Assembly: GCA_003962975.1 (NCBI GenBank)
Contig: RXKC01000010.1
Location: forward strand, 1-41,720
From: Candidatus Saccharimonadota bacterium
GTDB taxonomy: Bacteria > Patescibacteriota > Saccharimonadia > Saccharimonadales > AWTP1-31
DNA length: 41,720 bases
Direction: 5' to 3'
Positions 31,450-38,808 of the stretch are shown piece by piece. The notes under the pieces are model-generated. The model ran no database searches. It was not told where the DNA came from and saw only the letters and a program-made list of their open reading frames with translations. Each line of letters opens with the position of its first letter. The first letter of the stretch is position 1. The position numbers and the translations under genes are program-made.

Positions 31450-32159
31450 CAACCTTCAGTTCAGAACTTACAGTTGAACTCATAGATTCGATGGGCAACG
31501 ATGCGTCGATTGTTGCCGCCATGATGGTCAGTACCAAGGGAGCGATGTCTCAAACTTTTCTTGGTCAAGACAGTACCGAGCTTCAAGGGAAAATAGATTT
31601 TCTGATGAAGAACCGGCACGGTAGCCCTTTTGAACACGGTGCTATGACTTTCTTTGTTGAGGCGCCGATCGCAGTATTCAGAGAATGGCATCGGCACAGA
31701 ATCGGTGTAGGTTACAACGAAATCAGCGGACGATATGTTAAACTAGAGCCACGGTTCTACATCCCGCCACCTGAGCGGCCGCTCATTCAAACCGGCAAGC
31801 CAGGTCATTACGAGTTTGTGCTCGGAACCAGGGAACAATACGATTCTGCTGTGTCAGAAATCAAAGCACAATGTGAGTCAGCGTATGAAACATACGAAAA
31901 GTTGCTGGGTAATCAGGTGGCCAAAGAGGTAGCCAGAGGCGTGCTTCCGGTATATACTTATTCATCCATGTATGTAACCATGAACCCGAGAAGTCTGATG
32001 GCTTTCCTTTCTCTGAGAACTAAAGACAAAAATTCGATGTTCCCCTCCTTCCCCATGTGGGAAATCGAACAATGTGGACAGAGGTTAGAAGAAGAATTCA
32101 GTAAACTTTATCCTGCCACCAGTGCGTCATTTAGGCATCACGGAAGCGTTTGCCCATAA
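31446..32159 (+). CDS. thyX: Flavin-dependent thymidylate synthase
   Basis: The protein has 237 residues from a GTG start overlapping the previous stop. It converts dUMP to dTMP using FAD, NADPH and methylene-tetrahydrofolate. The ThyX signature appears as FREWHRHRIGVGYNEISGRYVKLEPRFY; it has one residue more than the textbook RHRx7S, as in actinobacterial ThyX proteins such as those of Streptomyces (from memory). KNRHGSPFEHGAMTF and the C-terminal LSLRTKDKNSMFPSFPMWEIEQCG are the other conserved blocks. It supplies thymidine for phage DNA together with the phage RNR. Confidence 0.95.
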   Translation: MTTFSSELTVELIDSMGNDASIVAAMMVSTKGAMSQTFLGQDSTELQGKIDFLMKNRHGSPFEHGAMTFFVEAPIAVFREWHRHRIGVGYNEISGRYVKLEPRFYIPPPERPLIQTGKPGHYEFVLGTREQYDSAVSEIKAQCESAYETYEKLLGNQVAKEVARGVLPVYTYSSMYVTMNPRSLMAFLSLRTKDKNSMFPSFPMWEIEQCGQRLEEEFSKLYPATSASFRHHGSVCP

Positions 32160-32172
32160 AGGAGAAACATAC

Positions 32173-32370
32173 ATGGCCCGAGATAACGAACTCAAATATC
32201 TAGTAGGGATGACAGAAGAAATGGCTCTTGTGACACTCAGTGACACGGACGCCGTTTTTAGAGTTGTCCGGCGTGGCGATGTGTATTATCCAGTAACCAG
32301 AGATTGGCGACCTGAGAGAATAAACATTGAGTTTGAGAACAATAAGGTTTCTAGGGCTTACTATGCGTAA
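32173..32370 (+). CDS. Small protein resembling the I78 inhibitor fold
   Basis: The protein has 65 residues from the ATG at 32173, after AAAGGAG. LVGMTEEMALVTLSDTDAVFRVVRRGDVYYPVTRDWRPERINIEFENNKVSRAYY follows the I78/potato-inhibitor-I pattern (G.....A...l......vRvv..dg....VT.DyrpdRiN.....g.V). Such proteins can inhibit subtilisin-like proteases, or simply reuse the fold. The binding-loop positions are plausible but activity is uncertain. The stop overlaps the start of the next gene by eight bases. Confidence 0.65.
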   Translation: MARDNELKYLVGMTEEMALVTLSDTDAVFRVVRRGDVYYPVTRDWRPERINIEFENNKVSRAYYA

Positions 32371-33517
32371 GGCTAGACTCCATGTTGTCGGCCTGCCGCA
32401 CACGCAGGTAAACCCAGACTATATCAGTTGTGCATACACGTCTAAACACTACAAGTTCTGCAACATGATGACGAACTTGGGGTACGAGGTTTTCTCGTAT
32501 GCCGGGGAACATTCAACGTGTGATGCTTATGAGCATGTTGTCATAAACACTGATATTGACCAGGAACGATGGTTCGGAAAATTCAACTATCACGAAAACT
32601 TCTATCCAATAACCTGGGAACCGTATGACATTCATTGGGTCGAATCGAATCTCTGTGCCATAAGTAAGATTCTCCAGAGGATCAGACGTGGTGATATTAT
32701 CTGCCTGATAGGGGGCACCTGTCAGGAACAGATAGCAAAAGAGTTTCCATACAATCCGGTGGTAGAGTACGGGATCGGGTATAACGGGTCCTTCGCAGAC
32801 TTTAGAGTCTTTGAATCCTATTCACATATGCACTGGACCTACGGAGGCGTCCTCCAAACAGATAATGGCAGACACTACGATGCTGTGATTCCAAACTTTT
32901 TCGAACCTAGCCATTTCACACCAGGACTGCCCAAAGAAGATTACTATGTTTTCCTGGGTCGATTTATTAGACGCAAAGGAATCGAAATAGCTGTAGAAGC
33001 AACAAGAAAATTAGGTGCCAAATTAGTTATGGCAGGTCAAGGATGCATTCAAGAAGGAAACAGATTTCTTGGCGAGGACATTATTGTTGAAGGTGACCAT
33101 TTAGAACATATAGGTCACGTTGATGTCAGCCGGAAGGCTGAGCTTTTGGCAAAAGCAAAAGCATGTTTCATGCCAACCCTGTATATAGAGCCATTCGGTG
33201 GCGTAGCGGTCGAAGCTCTAATGTCAGGAACACCAGTGGTTGCCTCAGATTTTGGTGCCTTCACAGAAACCGTAAGAGTAGGACTGGATGGGTACAGGTT
33301 TAGAACAGTCGGAGAAGCGGCCAAATTCGCCTCGGATGAGATGATTAAAAACCTACCCTCTCCTACGGAAATTTCAGTTAACACTAGATACAGGTATTCC
33401 ACCGAGGTCGTCGCTAAAAAATACGACGATTATTTTAATCAGGTAATCGGGGCCTTCTATGGTGAAGCCGATTTCTTTTCGGATTTCGCTGGTGACCCGT
33501 TCAGGTACCTATCGTAG
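32363..33517 (+). CDS. GT4-type glycosyltransferase
   Basis: The protein has 384 residues from the ATG at 32363, which overlaps the previous stop. The N-terminal half begins RKARLHVVGLPHTQVN; the C-terminal half has YYVFLGRFIRRKGIEIAVEATRKLGAKLVMAGQG (nucleotide-sugar binding), ACFMPTLYIEPFGGVAVEALMSGTPVVASDFGAFTETV (the E-x7-E motif of GT4: EPFGGVAVE). It is outside the main glycosylation cluster and on the opposite strand. The acceptor may be virion protein or host wall polymer. Confidence 0.9.
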   Translation: MRKARLHVVGLPHTQVNPDYISCAYTSKHYKFCNMMTNLGYEVFSYAGEHSTCDAYEHVVINTDIDQERWFGKFNYHENFYPITWEPYDIHWVESNLCAISKILQRIRRGDIICLIGGTCQEQIAKEFPYNPVVEYGIGYNGSFADFRVFESYSHMHWTYGGVLQTDNGRHYDAVIPNFFEPSHFTPGLPKEDYYVFLGRFIRRKGIEIAVEATRKLGAKLVMAGQGCIQEGNRFLGEDIIVEGDHLEHIGHVDVSRKAELLAKAKACFMPTLYIEPFGGVAVEALMSGTPVVASDFGAFTETVRVGLDGYRFRTVGEAAKFASDEMIKNLPSPTEISVNTRYRYSTEVVAKKYDDYFNQVIGAFYGEADFFSDFAGDPFRYLS

Positions 33518-34670
33518 GTGGTTCAACAACATAGTAGTTTAATTTACCTGTGGCAGGATCGTGTTGCAGGCAATTCTTTAAAAGATCAGATGAAGGATAA
33601 CCACCACCGGTATCTACAACACCAAGTTCAGCCCAGACTTTAGCTGTAGTCGGGTTTATCAGACCATCTGTTTGGATTAGAGCAGAAGCCCCACACCCAG
33701 TTTCGGCACCGAGAATAATCCCTCGGCGCTTTGCTGTGTTTAAAAGAATTTCGGCTGTGGCCCTCTTGGCCCCAGAGAACCCCATTTTGTCAAGATGAGT
33801 GGGGACATCAAAGGTCGGTTCTATAGCGATTGTTAAGCCCTGTGGGATAGAATCCTTATTCAAAGGCACGCCGCCAGTGCATCGATTCGCCCAAGCTGTA
33901 CCTTTGCCCCATTCGACCCTGGTGGCCGGTGGAACAAAAAATCCTGGGCCGCTAGAGTCAGTGTCATGCATAGTTGTAGAGATAGACATGGGTAGGGCAT
34001 GACCGATGTCCTGATCGCCTCGTTTAAGGGCCGCTCGCACTCTCTCGGCCCGTACGATTAGCGAAGCACCAGGTAGGCCACACCCTCGTCCTAGAATCAT
34101 TTTTTCTGACGGTTTAGGGTTTATATCCGTTCCCGTCCAAAGGTTAGAATAATGCTGGATTCCGCCTACCCCAATATGGTTAGGATTTCCCCATTCGAAG
34201 CCCGCCTTGCCGTTCGGACCCATAGCCCAACGACCGAGCCACCCCCACGGCGAGTCGAAAAGATTCCAGGGTTCATTGTAGGTCACGGCACCCATTTCCC
34301 AAACCTTACCCAACTCCCAGTCTACAACATGAAGAATGTTGTCATTACCTGTTCCGGGCTTCCAGGCAAGGTTAAAGGGCACCTCGCCACCCGCCTTGAA
34401 GCCGGTATTCGAAATAGTAAAAAGCCCCTTGTATCCGTTATGTTGGAAAACCTTAACTTTGGTGTTGGCTTCCTTAACGTCATAGGCTGGTACACTGTAG
34501 TCTTTAGTTGCAAGTGTTATTACGTCCCCAAGTGTTTTCCCGGCCGGAAGAAGGCCGCCATATTTCCACAGAATTTCAGCGTACTTCTCATATTTAACAC
34601 TTCGAGGGCGTTTATCAACTCTTTGATTGAAAGACGCCATCGGGAAAATAAGGTCCGAAGAAGAAGGCAT
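33501..34670 (-). CDS. Large protein of unknown function, perhaps secreted or virion-bound
   Basis: The protein has 389 residues from the ATG at 34670, eight bases after AAAGG. It is rich in Gly, Pro and Trp. Features include NLFDSPWGWLGRWAMGPNGKAG, LPGASLIVRAERVRAALKRGDQDIGHALPMSISTTM, GPGFFVPPATRVEWGKG and VPLNKDSIPQGLTIAIEP. The run R-V-R-A-A-L..G.I.HAL...........PPAT......G.IP.G..l.i.P resembles a domain of secreted actinobacterial proteins linked to polysaccharide degradation. No signal peptide. It overlaps the convergent glycosyltransferase by 17 bases. No function assigned. Confidence 0.6.
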   Translation of the reverse strand: MPSSSDLIFPMASFNQRVDKRPRSVKYEKYAEILWKYGGLLPAGKTLGDVITLATKDYSVPAYDVKEANTKVKVFQHNGYKGLFTISNTGFKAGGEVPFNLAWKPGTGNDNILHVVDWELGKVWEMGAVTYNEPWNLFDSPWGWLGRWAMGPNGKAGFEWGNPNHIGVGGIQHYSNLWTGTDINPKPSEKMILGRGCGLPGASLIVRAERVRAALKRGDQDIGHALPMSISTTMHDTDSSGPGFFVPPATRVEWGKGTAWANRCTGGVPLNKDSIPQGLTIAIEPTFDVPTHLDKMGFSGAKRATAEILLNTAKRRGIILGAETGCGASALIQTDGLINPTTAKVWAELGVVDTGGGYPSSDLLKNCLQHDPATGKLNYYVVEPPTIGT

Positions 34671-34706
34671 GGGATTCATCCTTTGGTAGTCCTTCTATTT
34701 ATAACG

Positions 34707-35966
34707 TCATAGGTCGAATGACCCAGCCACTAATTCTGCTATAGCGCTACGTTCCGACTTTCTCATTGTCACATGAGCGAATAGATCGCTTCCAGAAAGA
34801 GTTGAGACGATACGTGCCACTCCATCGTATTTGCCTACGCGCAGATTGTCACGTTGAGTAACGTCATGGGTTAAAACAACTCTGCTACCTTCACCGAGTC
34901 TACTGAGAGCCGTAACAAGAGTCATCAGATCAAGGTTTTGAGCTTCATCAATGATCACGAAAGTATTTTTCAAAGTACGACCACGAATATGGGAAAGAGG
35001 AAGAACTTTTAAGGCTGGCCCCAAATCTCTTATCTCATTTATTTTCATAAAGGATTCCAAAGCATCGTCAACGGCCACAGCCCAAGGTGCCATCTTCTCA
35101 TCAGCCGTCCCAGGCAAAAACCCTAAGTCTTGCGAACCGACCGCTGATACCGGACGGAATACAATAACTTTTTGTATGGGCGAACCTTTATCCTTAACCG
35201 CCGACACACCCGCCGCCAATGCCATGATAGTTTTTCCTGAACCAGCGAGCCCCCCAATGGAAACAATTCCGACATTAGAATCGCAAAGCAAATCAAGTGC
35301 GATTGCTTGCTCTGCATTTCTTGGTTCAATCCCCATCGGTAACCTTGATGCAAGTTTCTGAATGTATCCATCTCGCCCAATCCTCCCTAAAGCCGATTGT
35401 TGATTAGATTTTAGAATTATTCCAGTGTTGACTGGCATAACTATTGTTTCATCCAACCAAACCCTATCCTCCTCATAGAAGTTATCTACAACATAGCCAT
35501 CTACTTTTATTGTCTGCATGCCTAACCAATCAGCATCAACGTTTGCTTCATAATCGTAGTCAGAAGCCTTCACGCCGACCACAGACGCCATAAGACGTAA
35601 AGGAAGATCCTTGGTGAGTAGAGTTACATCCACCCCGTCGGATGCCAGGTTTGCCGCCACAGCCAAAATCCGGTTATCGTTATCTGGTGTACGGAAATTT
35701 TCTGGAAGATCCGAGGTTGAAATATGGTTCATTTCAACTCTTATAGATCCACCCGCAGAAGTTTGGATAGGTTCGGTCAACGAATACTCATTGCGAAACC
35801 CTTCAAGATAGCGCAGGGCAGATCTGGCCGGGTAACCGAGGTCAGGATGGTTTCTTTTAGCCTCTAATTCTGTTAGAACGGCCAGAGGTAACACTATGTG
35901 CTGATCACTCAACCTTTCTAACGCTCGTGGGTCGGAAAGGATAACTGAAGTGTCTAGCACAAACAT
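34707..35966 (-). CDS. phoH: PIN-PhoH fusion (PhoH2-type ATPase/RNase)
   Basis: The protein has 419 residues from the ATG at 35966, after GGGAGA. The N-terminal PIN domain shows MFVLDTSVILSDP, LAVLTELEAK, DNDNRILAVA and VTLLTKDLPLRLMA, the four acidic positions of PIN RNases. The C-terminal PhoH ATPase has GGLAGSGKTIMALAAG (Walker A), IVFRPVSAVGSQDLGFLPGTADEKMAPW, and TFVIIDEAQNLDL (Walker B). PhoH2 proteins are RNA helicases joined to a sequence-specific RNase. In phage it may remodel host or phage transcripts. Confidence 0.9.
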   Translation of the reverse strand: MFVLDTSVILSDPRALERLSDQHIVLPLAVLTELEAKRNHPDLGYPARSALRYLEGFRNEYSLTEPIQTSAGGSIRVEMNHISTSDLPENFRTPDNDNRILAVAANLASDGVDVTLLTKDLPLRLMASVVGVKASDYDYEANVDADWLGMQTIKVDGYVVDNFYEEDRVWLDETIVMPVNTGIILKSNQQSALGRIGRDGYIQKLASRLPMGIEPRNAEQAIALDLLCDSNVGIVSIGGLAGSGKTIMALAAGVSAVKDKGSPIQKVIVFRPVSAVGSQDLGFLPGTADEKMAPWAVAVDDALESFMKINEIRDLGPALKVLPLSHIRGRTLKNTFVIIDEAQNLDLMTLVTALSRLGEGSRVVLTHDVTQRDNLRVGKYDGVARIVSTLSGSDLFAHVTMRKSERSAIAELVAGSFDL

Positions 35967-36020
35967 TGAGTCTCCCGATATTCTCTTGTATTGTAGTCCT
36001 AAACTGTATATCGGCATGTA

Positions 36021-36049
36021 TTGACATCGTAGGGTTTTTAGTGTAAAAT
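36021..36049 (+). promoter_or_regulatory. Sigma70-type promoter for the 36.2-kb operon
   Basis: TTGACA (36021-36026) and TAAAAT (36044-36049) are 17 bases apart. The predicted transcript starts near 36056, giving a leader of about 113 bases before the ATG at 36169. It lies in the divergent gap with the PhoH gene. The -10 matches that of the sigma gene promoter. Confidence 0.82.
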
Positions 36050-36055
36050 TCTTTG

Positions 36056-36168
36056 TAACCAGTTGAAAATCGGCCCTCGGTAACTCTTGTTAAGAAAAGT
36101 TATTTTACTCTTTGGGCGAAAACCCCTTGGTCCGGGTTCTGTCAATTATTAAGATTTAATTTAACTAA
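36056..36168 (+). promoter_or_regulatory. Structured 5' leader
   Basis: The leader can form AACCC/GGGTT (36121-36125 with 36134-36138). GCCC at 36073-36076 could pair with GGGC at 36114-36117, giving a nested or pseudoknot-like fold. The following gene start has no ribosome-binding site. No riboswitch class recognised and no T-run follows, so it is not a simple terminator. Confidence 0.35.
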
Positions 36169-36609
36169 ATGATAACTAGACGTCATAGACAAAATCAAAC
36201 TGAGCCAATAGACTATGAAAACTGGGGATGCGAAACCCTAGACCTAGGAAACCCCCGAGATATTGAGATCGACAACAATATCCTATGGTTGCCGATGGAA
36301 CTGGTAGAGCAGACTGTGGATATCAGCTATATAGCTAACATATCTAGAACAAATCAAACCTACATAAATGAACTGGCAGCCAGTATCAAGAAACACGGGC
36401 AAAAGAGGCCAGGTGTGCTAGTTCTCTCGCCACTGAGATTAAAACTCCAAGACGGGAACCACAGATTCGCAGCCTGTAAACAACTAGGAAAGAAAGAATA
36501 CCCAGTGACCCTTCAATTCACCGATGGCAAAGTAACATCGGGTTTATCTACTACAGGAATAGTGAAAGAGTATCTTTATGATCAGAGAACTAAAGGAAGC
36601 TATCGTTAG
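36169..36609 (+). CDS. ParB/Srx-type nuclease-domain protein
   Basis: The protein has 146 residues. ILWLPMELVEQTVDIS is followed by YINELAASIKKHGQKRPGVLVLSPLRLKLQDGNHRFAACKQLGKKEYPVTLQF, with the ParB-like GNHRFAA motif (GxxR box) that binds CTP or phosphoryl groups in the family. Only the N-terminal ParB-like domain is present; no DNA-binding domain follows. Stand-alone ParB-like phage proteins are often regulators or nicking enzymes. No ribosome-binding site precedes the ATG, so the start may be wrong. Confidence 0.75.
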   Translation: MITRRHRQNQTEPIDYENWGCETLDLGNPRDIEIDNNILWLPMELVEQTVDISYIANISRTNQTYINELAASIKKHGQKRPGVLVLSPLRLKLQDGNHRFAACKQLGKKEYPVTLQFTDGKVTSGLSTTGIVKEYLYDQRTKGSYR

Positions 36610-36811
36610 TTTTATCGACGCTCTACTAACCGTGCTGTTCGATAATTACAAGGAAACTATCACGGACAGCATGGCTGCCAGGCAAATCGGAGTTACAGAA
36701 GACGAGGTATCAGATCTGGTTCTCTGTGGTCTACTGACGGCTTCCACGGAAGGCGAAATATATCAAAAATCTGTAAACAAATACATAGAAACAATGTTAG
36801 ACTATAATTAG
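36578..36811 (+). CDS. Small helix-turn-helix-like protein
   Basis: The protein has 77 residues; the start overlaps the previous gene by 32 bases, with AAAGAG upstream. The middle part ITDSMAARQIGVTEDEVSDLVLCGLLTASTEGEIYQKSVNKYIETML reads as an excisionase/MerR-like helix-turn-helix (species-typical A..IGV....v..L...G.L). It probably binds DNA. A start at the later ATG (36671) would keep only that domain. Confidence 0.6.
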   Translation: MIRELKEAIVSFIDALLTVLFDNYKETITDSMAARQIGVTEDEVSDLVLCGLLTASTEGEIYQKSVNKYIETMLDYN

Positions 36812-36819
36812 GAGAAACA

Positions 36820-37149
36820 ATGACAGAATTAACCACCGAAACTTTCGATAATTTTATTTCAAAAAACGAGCTAGCGTTCGTGGATTTCTGGGCCGACTGG
36901 TGTCGACCCTGCCTCACAATGGCCCCAGAACTCGAGATTTTCGCCGCAGCTAAGCCAGATATCGCCATCGGCAAGGTTAATATTAACGACGGTGACAATG
37001 CAACTCTAGCCCAAAAATTCGATGTGCGAACTATCCCAAATTTTGTCCTGTTCAAGGATGGCACCCTGATTGGCTCTATCTCAGGAGCGCAAACATCAGA
37101 TTCACTTCTAGAAAAGGTTTCGTCTCTACTGGGTGATGAAAATGACTGA
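36820..37149 (+). CDS. Thioredoxin
   Basis: The protein has 109 residues, with AGGAG before the ATG. The redox site is FVDFWADWCRPCLTMAPELE, with WCRPC in place of the usual WCGPC. The cis-Pro loop is VRTIPNFVLFKDG and the C-terminal GAQTSDSLLEKVSSLL completes the fold. It can reduce the C-terminal cysteines of the class II RNR found at 22573. A cytoplasmic role is expected because no signal peptide is present. Confidence 0.93.
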   Translation: MTELTTETFDNFISKNELAFVDFWADWCRPCLTMAPELEIFAAAKPDIAIGKVNINDGDNATLAQKFDVRTIPNFVLFKDGTLIGSISGAQTSDSLLEKVSSLLGDEND

Positions 37150-37942
37150 GTCAGAGGCGTACAGAGGACGAGGCGCTTGGCCGACTAAAGGGACCGGTGG
37201 GACGATTAAAAGAACCACAGTCAAGAGAGTGCCCGTCTACAAGCCCGGACCCTACTACATGCTCTCAGATAATGATGCCAACAGGGTGGGCCTAAGACCT
37301 TTCCTCTTGCAATATGCGGGTCAGAAGGTTGATCTGAACGAGATGGCCGTTTATCATGGCGTTCTTGGGATTCAGGCCCTTCTCGTTGGACGCGGCCTGG
37401 AATGCCCGATGAATGGCGTATTTACGTCCGAAACAGATATCGCTGTTCGATTAGCTCAAAAACAGCTAGGGTTAACCGCAGACGGTATTGTGGGGAAAAA
37501 CACTATGAGAGCATTGTTGCTGCCACTCATCAAGAGAACGGCCGCCGAAGCATCTGGCCAAGATTGGCACGCCGTTTACGGCATCCTAGCTAACGAAGGT
37601 GCCTTCGACCCAGGGGCTGTTGGAGTATTGGACCCGAATGACGTCGGCCTCGCACAAATAAATCTACCATCACACCCAAACGTGAGTTTTAGTGATGCCT
37701 TTTGTCCTTCAACAGCAGTTAAATTCGTTGCAGGGTTAATCGCTCAAGGACTTAGTGTATTCCATGACGAACGCGATGCTGTAGCATCATACAACCTTGG
37801 CGTCGGTGGAACCAAGATGTGGATCAACGCCGGTCGACCAGAATCTTGGACACCTCCCTGGGATACAACTGGCCGGGCACGAAACGTCAGAACATACATC
37901 GACCGTATCTTAACACAAGCTGACAAGGACGGTGTTAAGTGA
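37142..37942 (+). CDS. Lytic transglycosylase with peptidoglycan-binding domain
   Basis: The protein has 266 residues from the ATG at 37142; a GTG at 37133 or an ATG at 37136 are alternatives. Residues about 65-130 form a PG_binding_1 domain (HGVLGIQALLVGRGLECPMNGVFTSETDIAVRLAQKQLGLTADGIVGKNTMRALL). The C-terminal about 120 residues look like a soluble lytic transglycosylase: ILANEGAFDPGAVGVLDPNDVGLAQINLPSHP, the E then GLAQIN pattern, and AVASYNLGVGG. It would cleave the glycan backbone of the wall, either as a lysin or as a virion-associated enzyme. Confidence 0.85.
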   Translation: MTESEAYRGRGAWPTKGTGGTIKRTTVKRVPVYKPGPYYMLSDNDANRVGLRPFLLQYAGQKVDLNEMAVYHGVLGIQALLVGRGLECPMNGVFTSETDIAVRLAQKQLGLTADGIVGKNTMRALLLPLIKRTAAEASGQDWHAVYGILANEGAFDPGAVGVLDPNDVGLAQINLPSHPNVSFSDAFCPSTAVKFVAGLIAQGLSVFHDERDAVASYNLGVGGTKMWINAGRPESWTPPWDTTGRARNVRTYIDRILTQADKDGVK

Positions 37943-38502
37943 CGACCACGATAGAAATTTGGGGGGATTCACATCTCGACGAGATAGCTGGCATAGGAGC
38001 CAGGTATGCTCTAACATACGAAGCGAATTTCCGTCACGATGTTCAAATTTCAGAAAACAACGCTGAGGCCGGTTCATGGGTTCTGAAATGGCTTAGCGGC
38101 TATGCCGAAAAAGATAAGGATCACGCAGACATTCTAGTCGTTTCGTCGGGATTCAATGACGCTGTCATGGTATCTTACGGGCTTCTATCACAAAACCAGG
38201 TTAGGGCCTCATGGGAACTACTTGTAAGCCTGGCGAAATCTAGAAACCAAAAGGTTATTTGGGTTCCAACAAATTACAAGTACGGTCGGGCTGCCACCGA
38301 ATTCAAGGACACGGAATTGCTTAATATGCTACCGCACTGCATCGGGGCTGATGTGTTAGACTGGAACCCCACGGAGGATCAAATGTGCGGAGATAAGGTG
38401 CATTACACTTACGATGCTTACCACGATCTAGCAAAGCGCCTTTTAGACAAGGCGTCTGGCATGGGTCCAGAAAAAAGGATTGATTCCCCCTCACAGAAAT
38501 GA
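37939..38502 (+). CDS. SGNH-type hydrolase
   Basis: The protein has 187 residues from a GTG in a GTGA overlap. It has IEIWGDSHLDE (block I, GDSH in place of GDSL, nucleophile Ser), the Asn block ILVVSSGFNDAVM (block III), and a C-terminal KVHYTYDAYHDLAKRL with the catalytic D-x-x-H. SGNH enzymes remove acyl groups from polysaccharides or lipids; in a phage it may deacetylate host wall or capsule. No signal peptide. Confidence 0.78.
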   Translation: MTTTIEIWGDSHLDEIAGIGARYALTYEANFRHDVQISENNAEAGSWVLKWLSGYAEKDKDHADILVVSSGFNDAVMVSYGLLSQNQVRASWELLVSLAKSRNQKVIWVPTNYKYGRAATEFKDTELLNMLPHCIGADVLDWNPTEDQMCGDKVHYTYDAYHDLAKRLLDKASGMGPEKRIDSPSQK

Positions 38503-38508
38503 TATACT
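38480..38508 (+). promoter_or_regulatory. Promoter giving a leaderless lipoprotein mRNA
   Basis: TTGATT (38480-38485) and TATACT (38503-38508) are 17 bases apart. Seven bases follow the -10 before the ATG at 38516, which is the spacing expected for the transcription start. An earlier ATG at 38510 would lie upstream of the transcript start. Confidence 0.75.
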
Positions 38509-38515
38509 TATGGGC

Positions 38516-38710
38516 ATGAAGATTTTAACTACCATATCAATGATTTTCGCCCTTACAGTAGGCTGTACGAGTGACAACCCAGGCGTAGCACCTAAAGTCG
38601 AAACCAATTCGGACGCTTGCAGCGACCTCGGTGGATGGTGGTACGATGACTGGGAAGGCTCGTACCGTACCTCAGGCTGTCTATATCCACCACAGTCCAC
38701 AGTACGATGA
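38516..38710 (+). CDS. Small predicted lipoprotein
   Basis: The protein has 64 residues from the ATG at 38516. MKILTTISMIFALTVGC is a signal peptide with a lipobox (LTVGC), so Cys17 would be lipidated. The mature part (TSDNPGVAPKVETNSDACSDLGGWWYDDWEGSYRTSGCLY...) is short with two further cysteines. Phage lipoproteins can block superinfection or act in lysis. The next gene starts by an ATGA overlap. Confidence 0.78.
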   Translation: MKILTTISMIFALTVGCTSDNPGVAPKVETNSDACSDLGGWWYDDWEGSYRTSGCLYPPQSTVR

Positions 38711-38808
38711 ACGGCCGGAGGGTATTCAAAACTTATGTTAAGGGCTGGTGGACCTTAACTGTTGTGGCCGTCACAGTTTTTAAAAGTAGGGTGCTGGAAA
38801 AAAGATGA
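38707..38808 (+). CDS. 33-residue membrane mini-protein
   Basis: The start ATG overlaps the lipoprotein stop (ATGA) and the stop overlaps the Dam methylase start (ATGA), so it fits exactly between two genes. The sequence has one hydrophobic segment (WWTLTVVAVTVF) with basic ends (MNGRRVFKTYVKG; KSRVLEKR). It may be a small membrane protein acting with the lipoprotein. Confidence 0.6.
   Translation: MNGRRVFKTYVKGWWTLTVVAVTVFKSRVLEKR

Noticed and set aside
33507-33519. Hairpin ACCTA-TCG-TAGGT at the overlapping ends of two convergent genes as a terminator
   Set aside because: The stem is only 5 bp with a 3-base loop and has no T tract, so it is too weak to call.
36008-36017. GCCGATAT on the minus strand upstream of the PhoH gene, like the -10 of FliA/WhiG sigma promoters
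   Set aside because: The nearest TAAA is 21 bases upstream instead of about 15, and one match to an 8-base motif is expected by chance.
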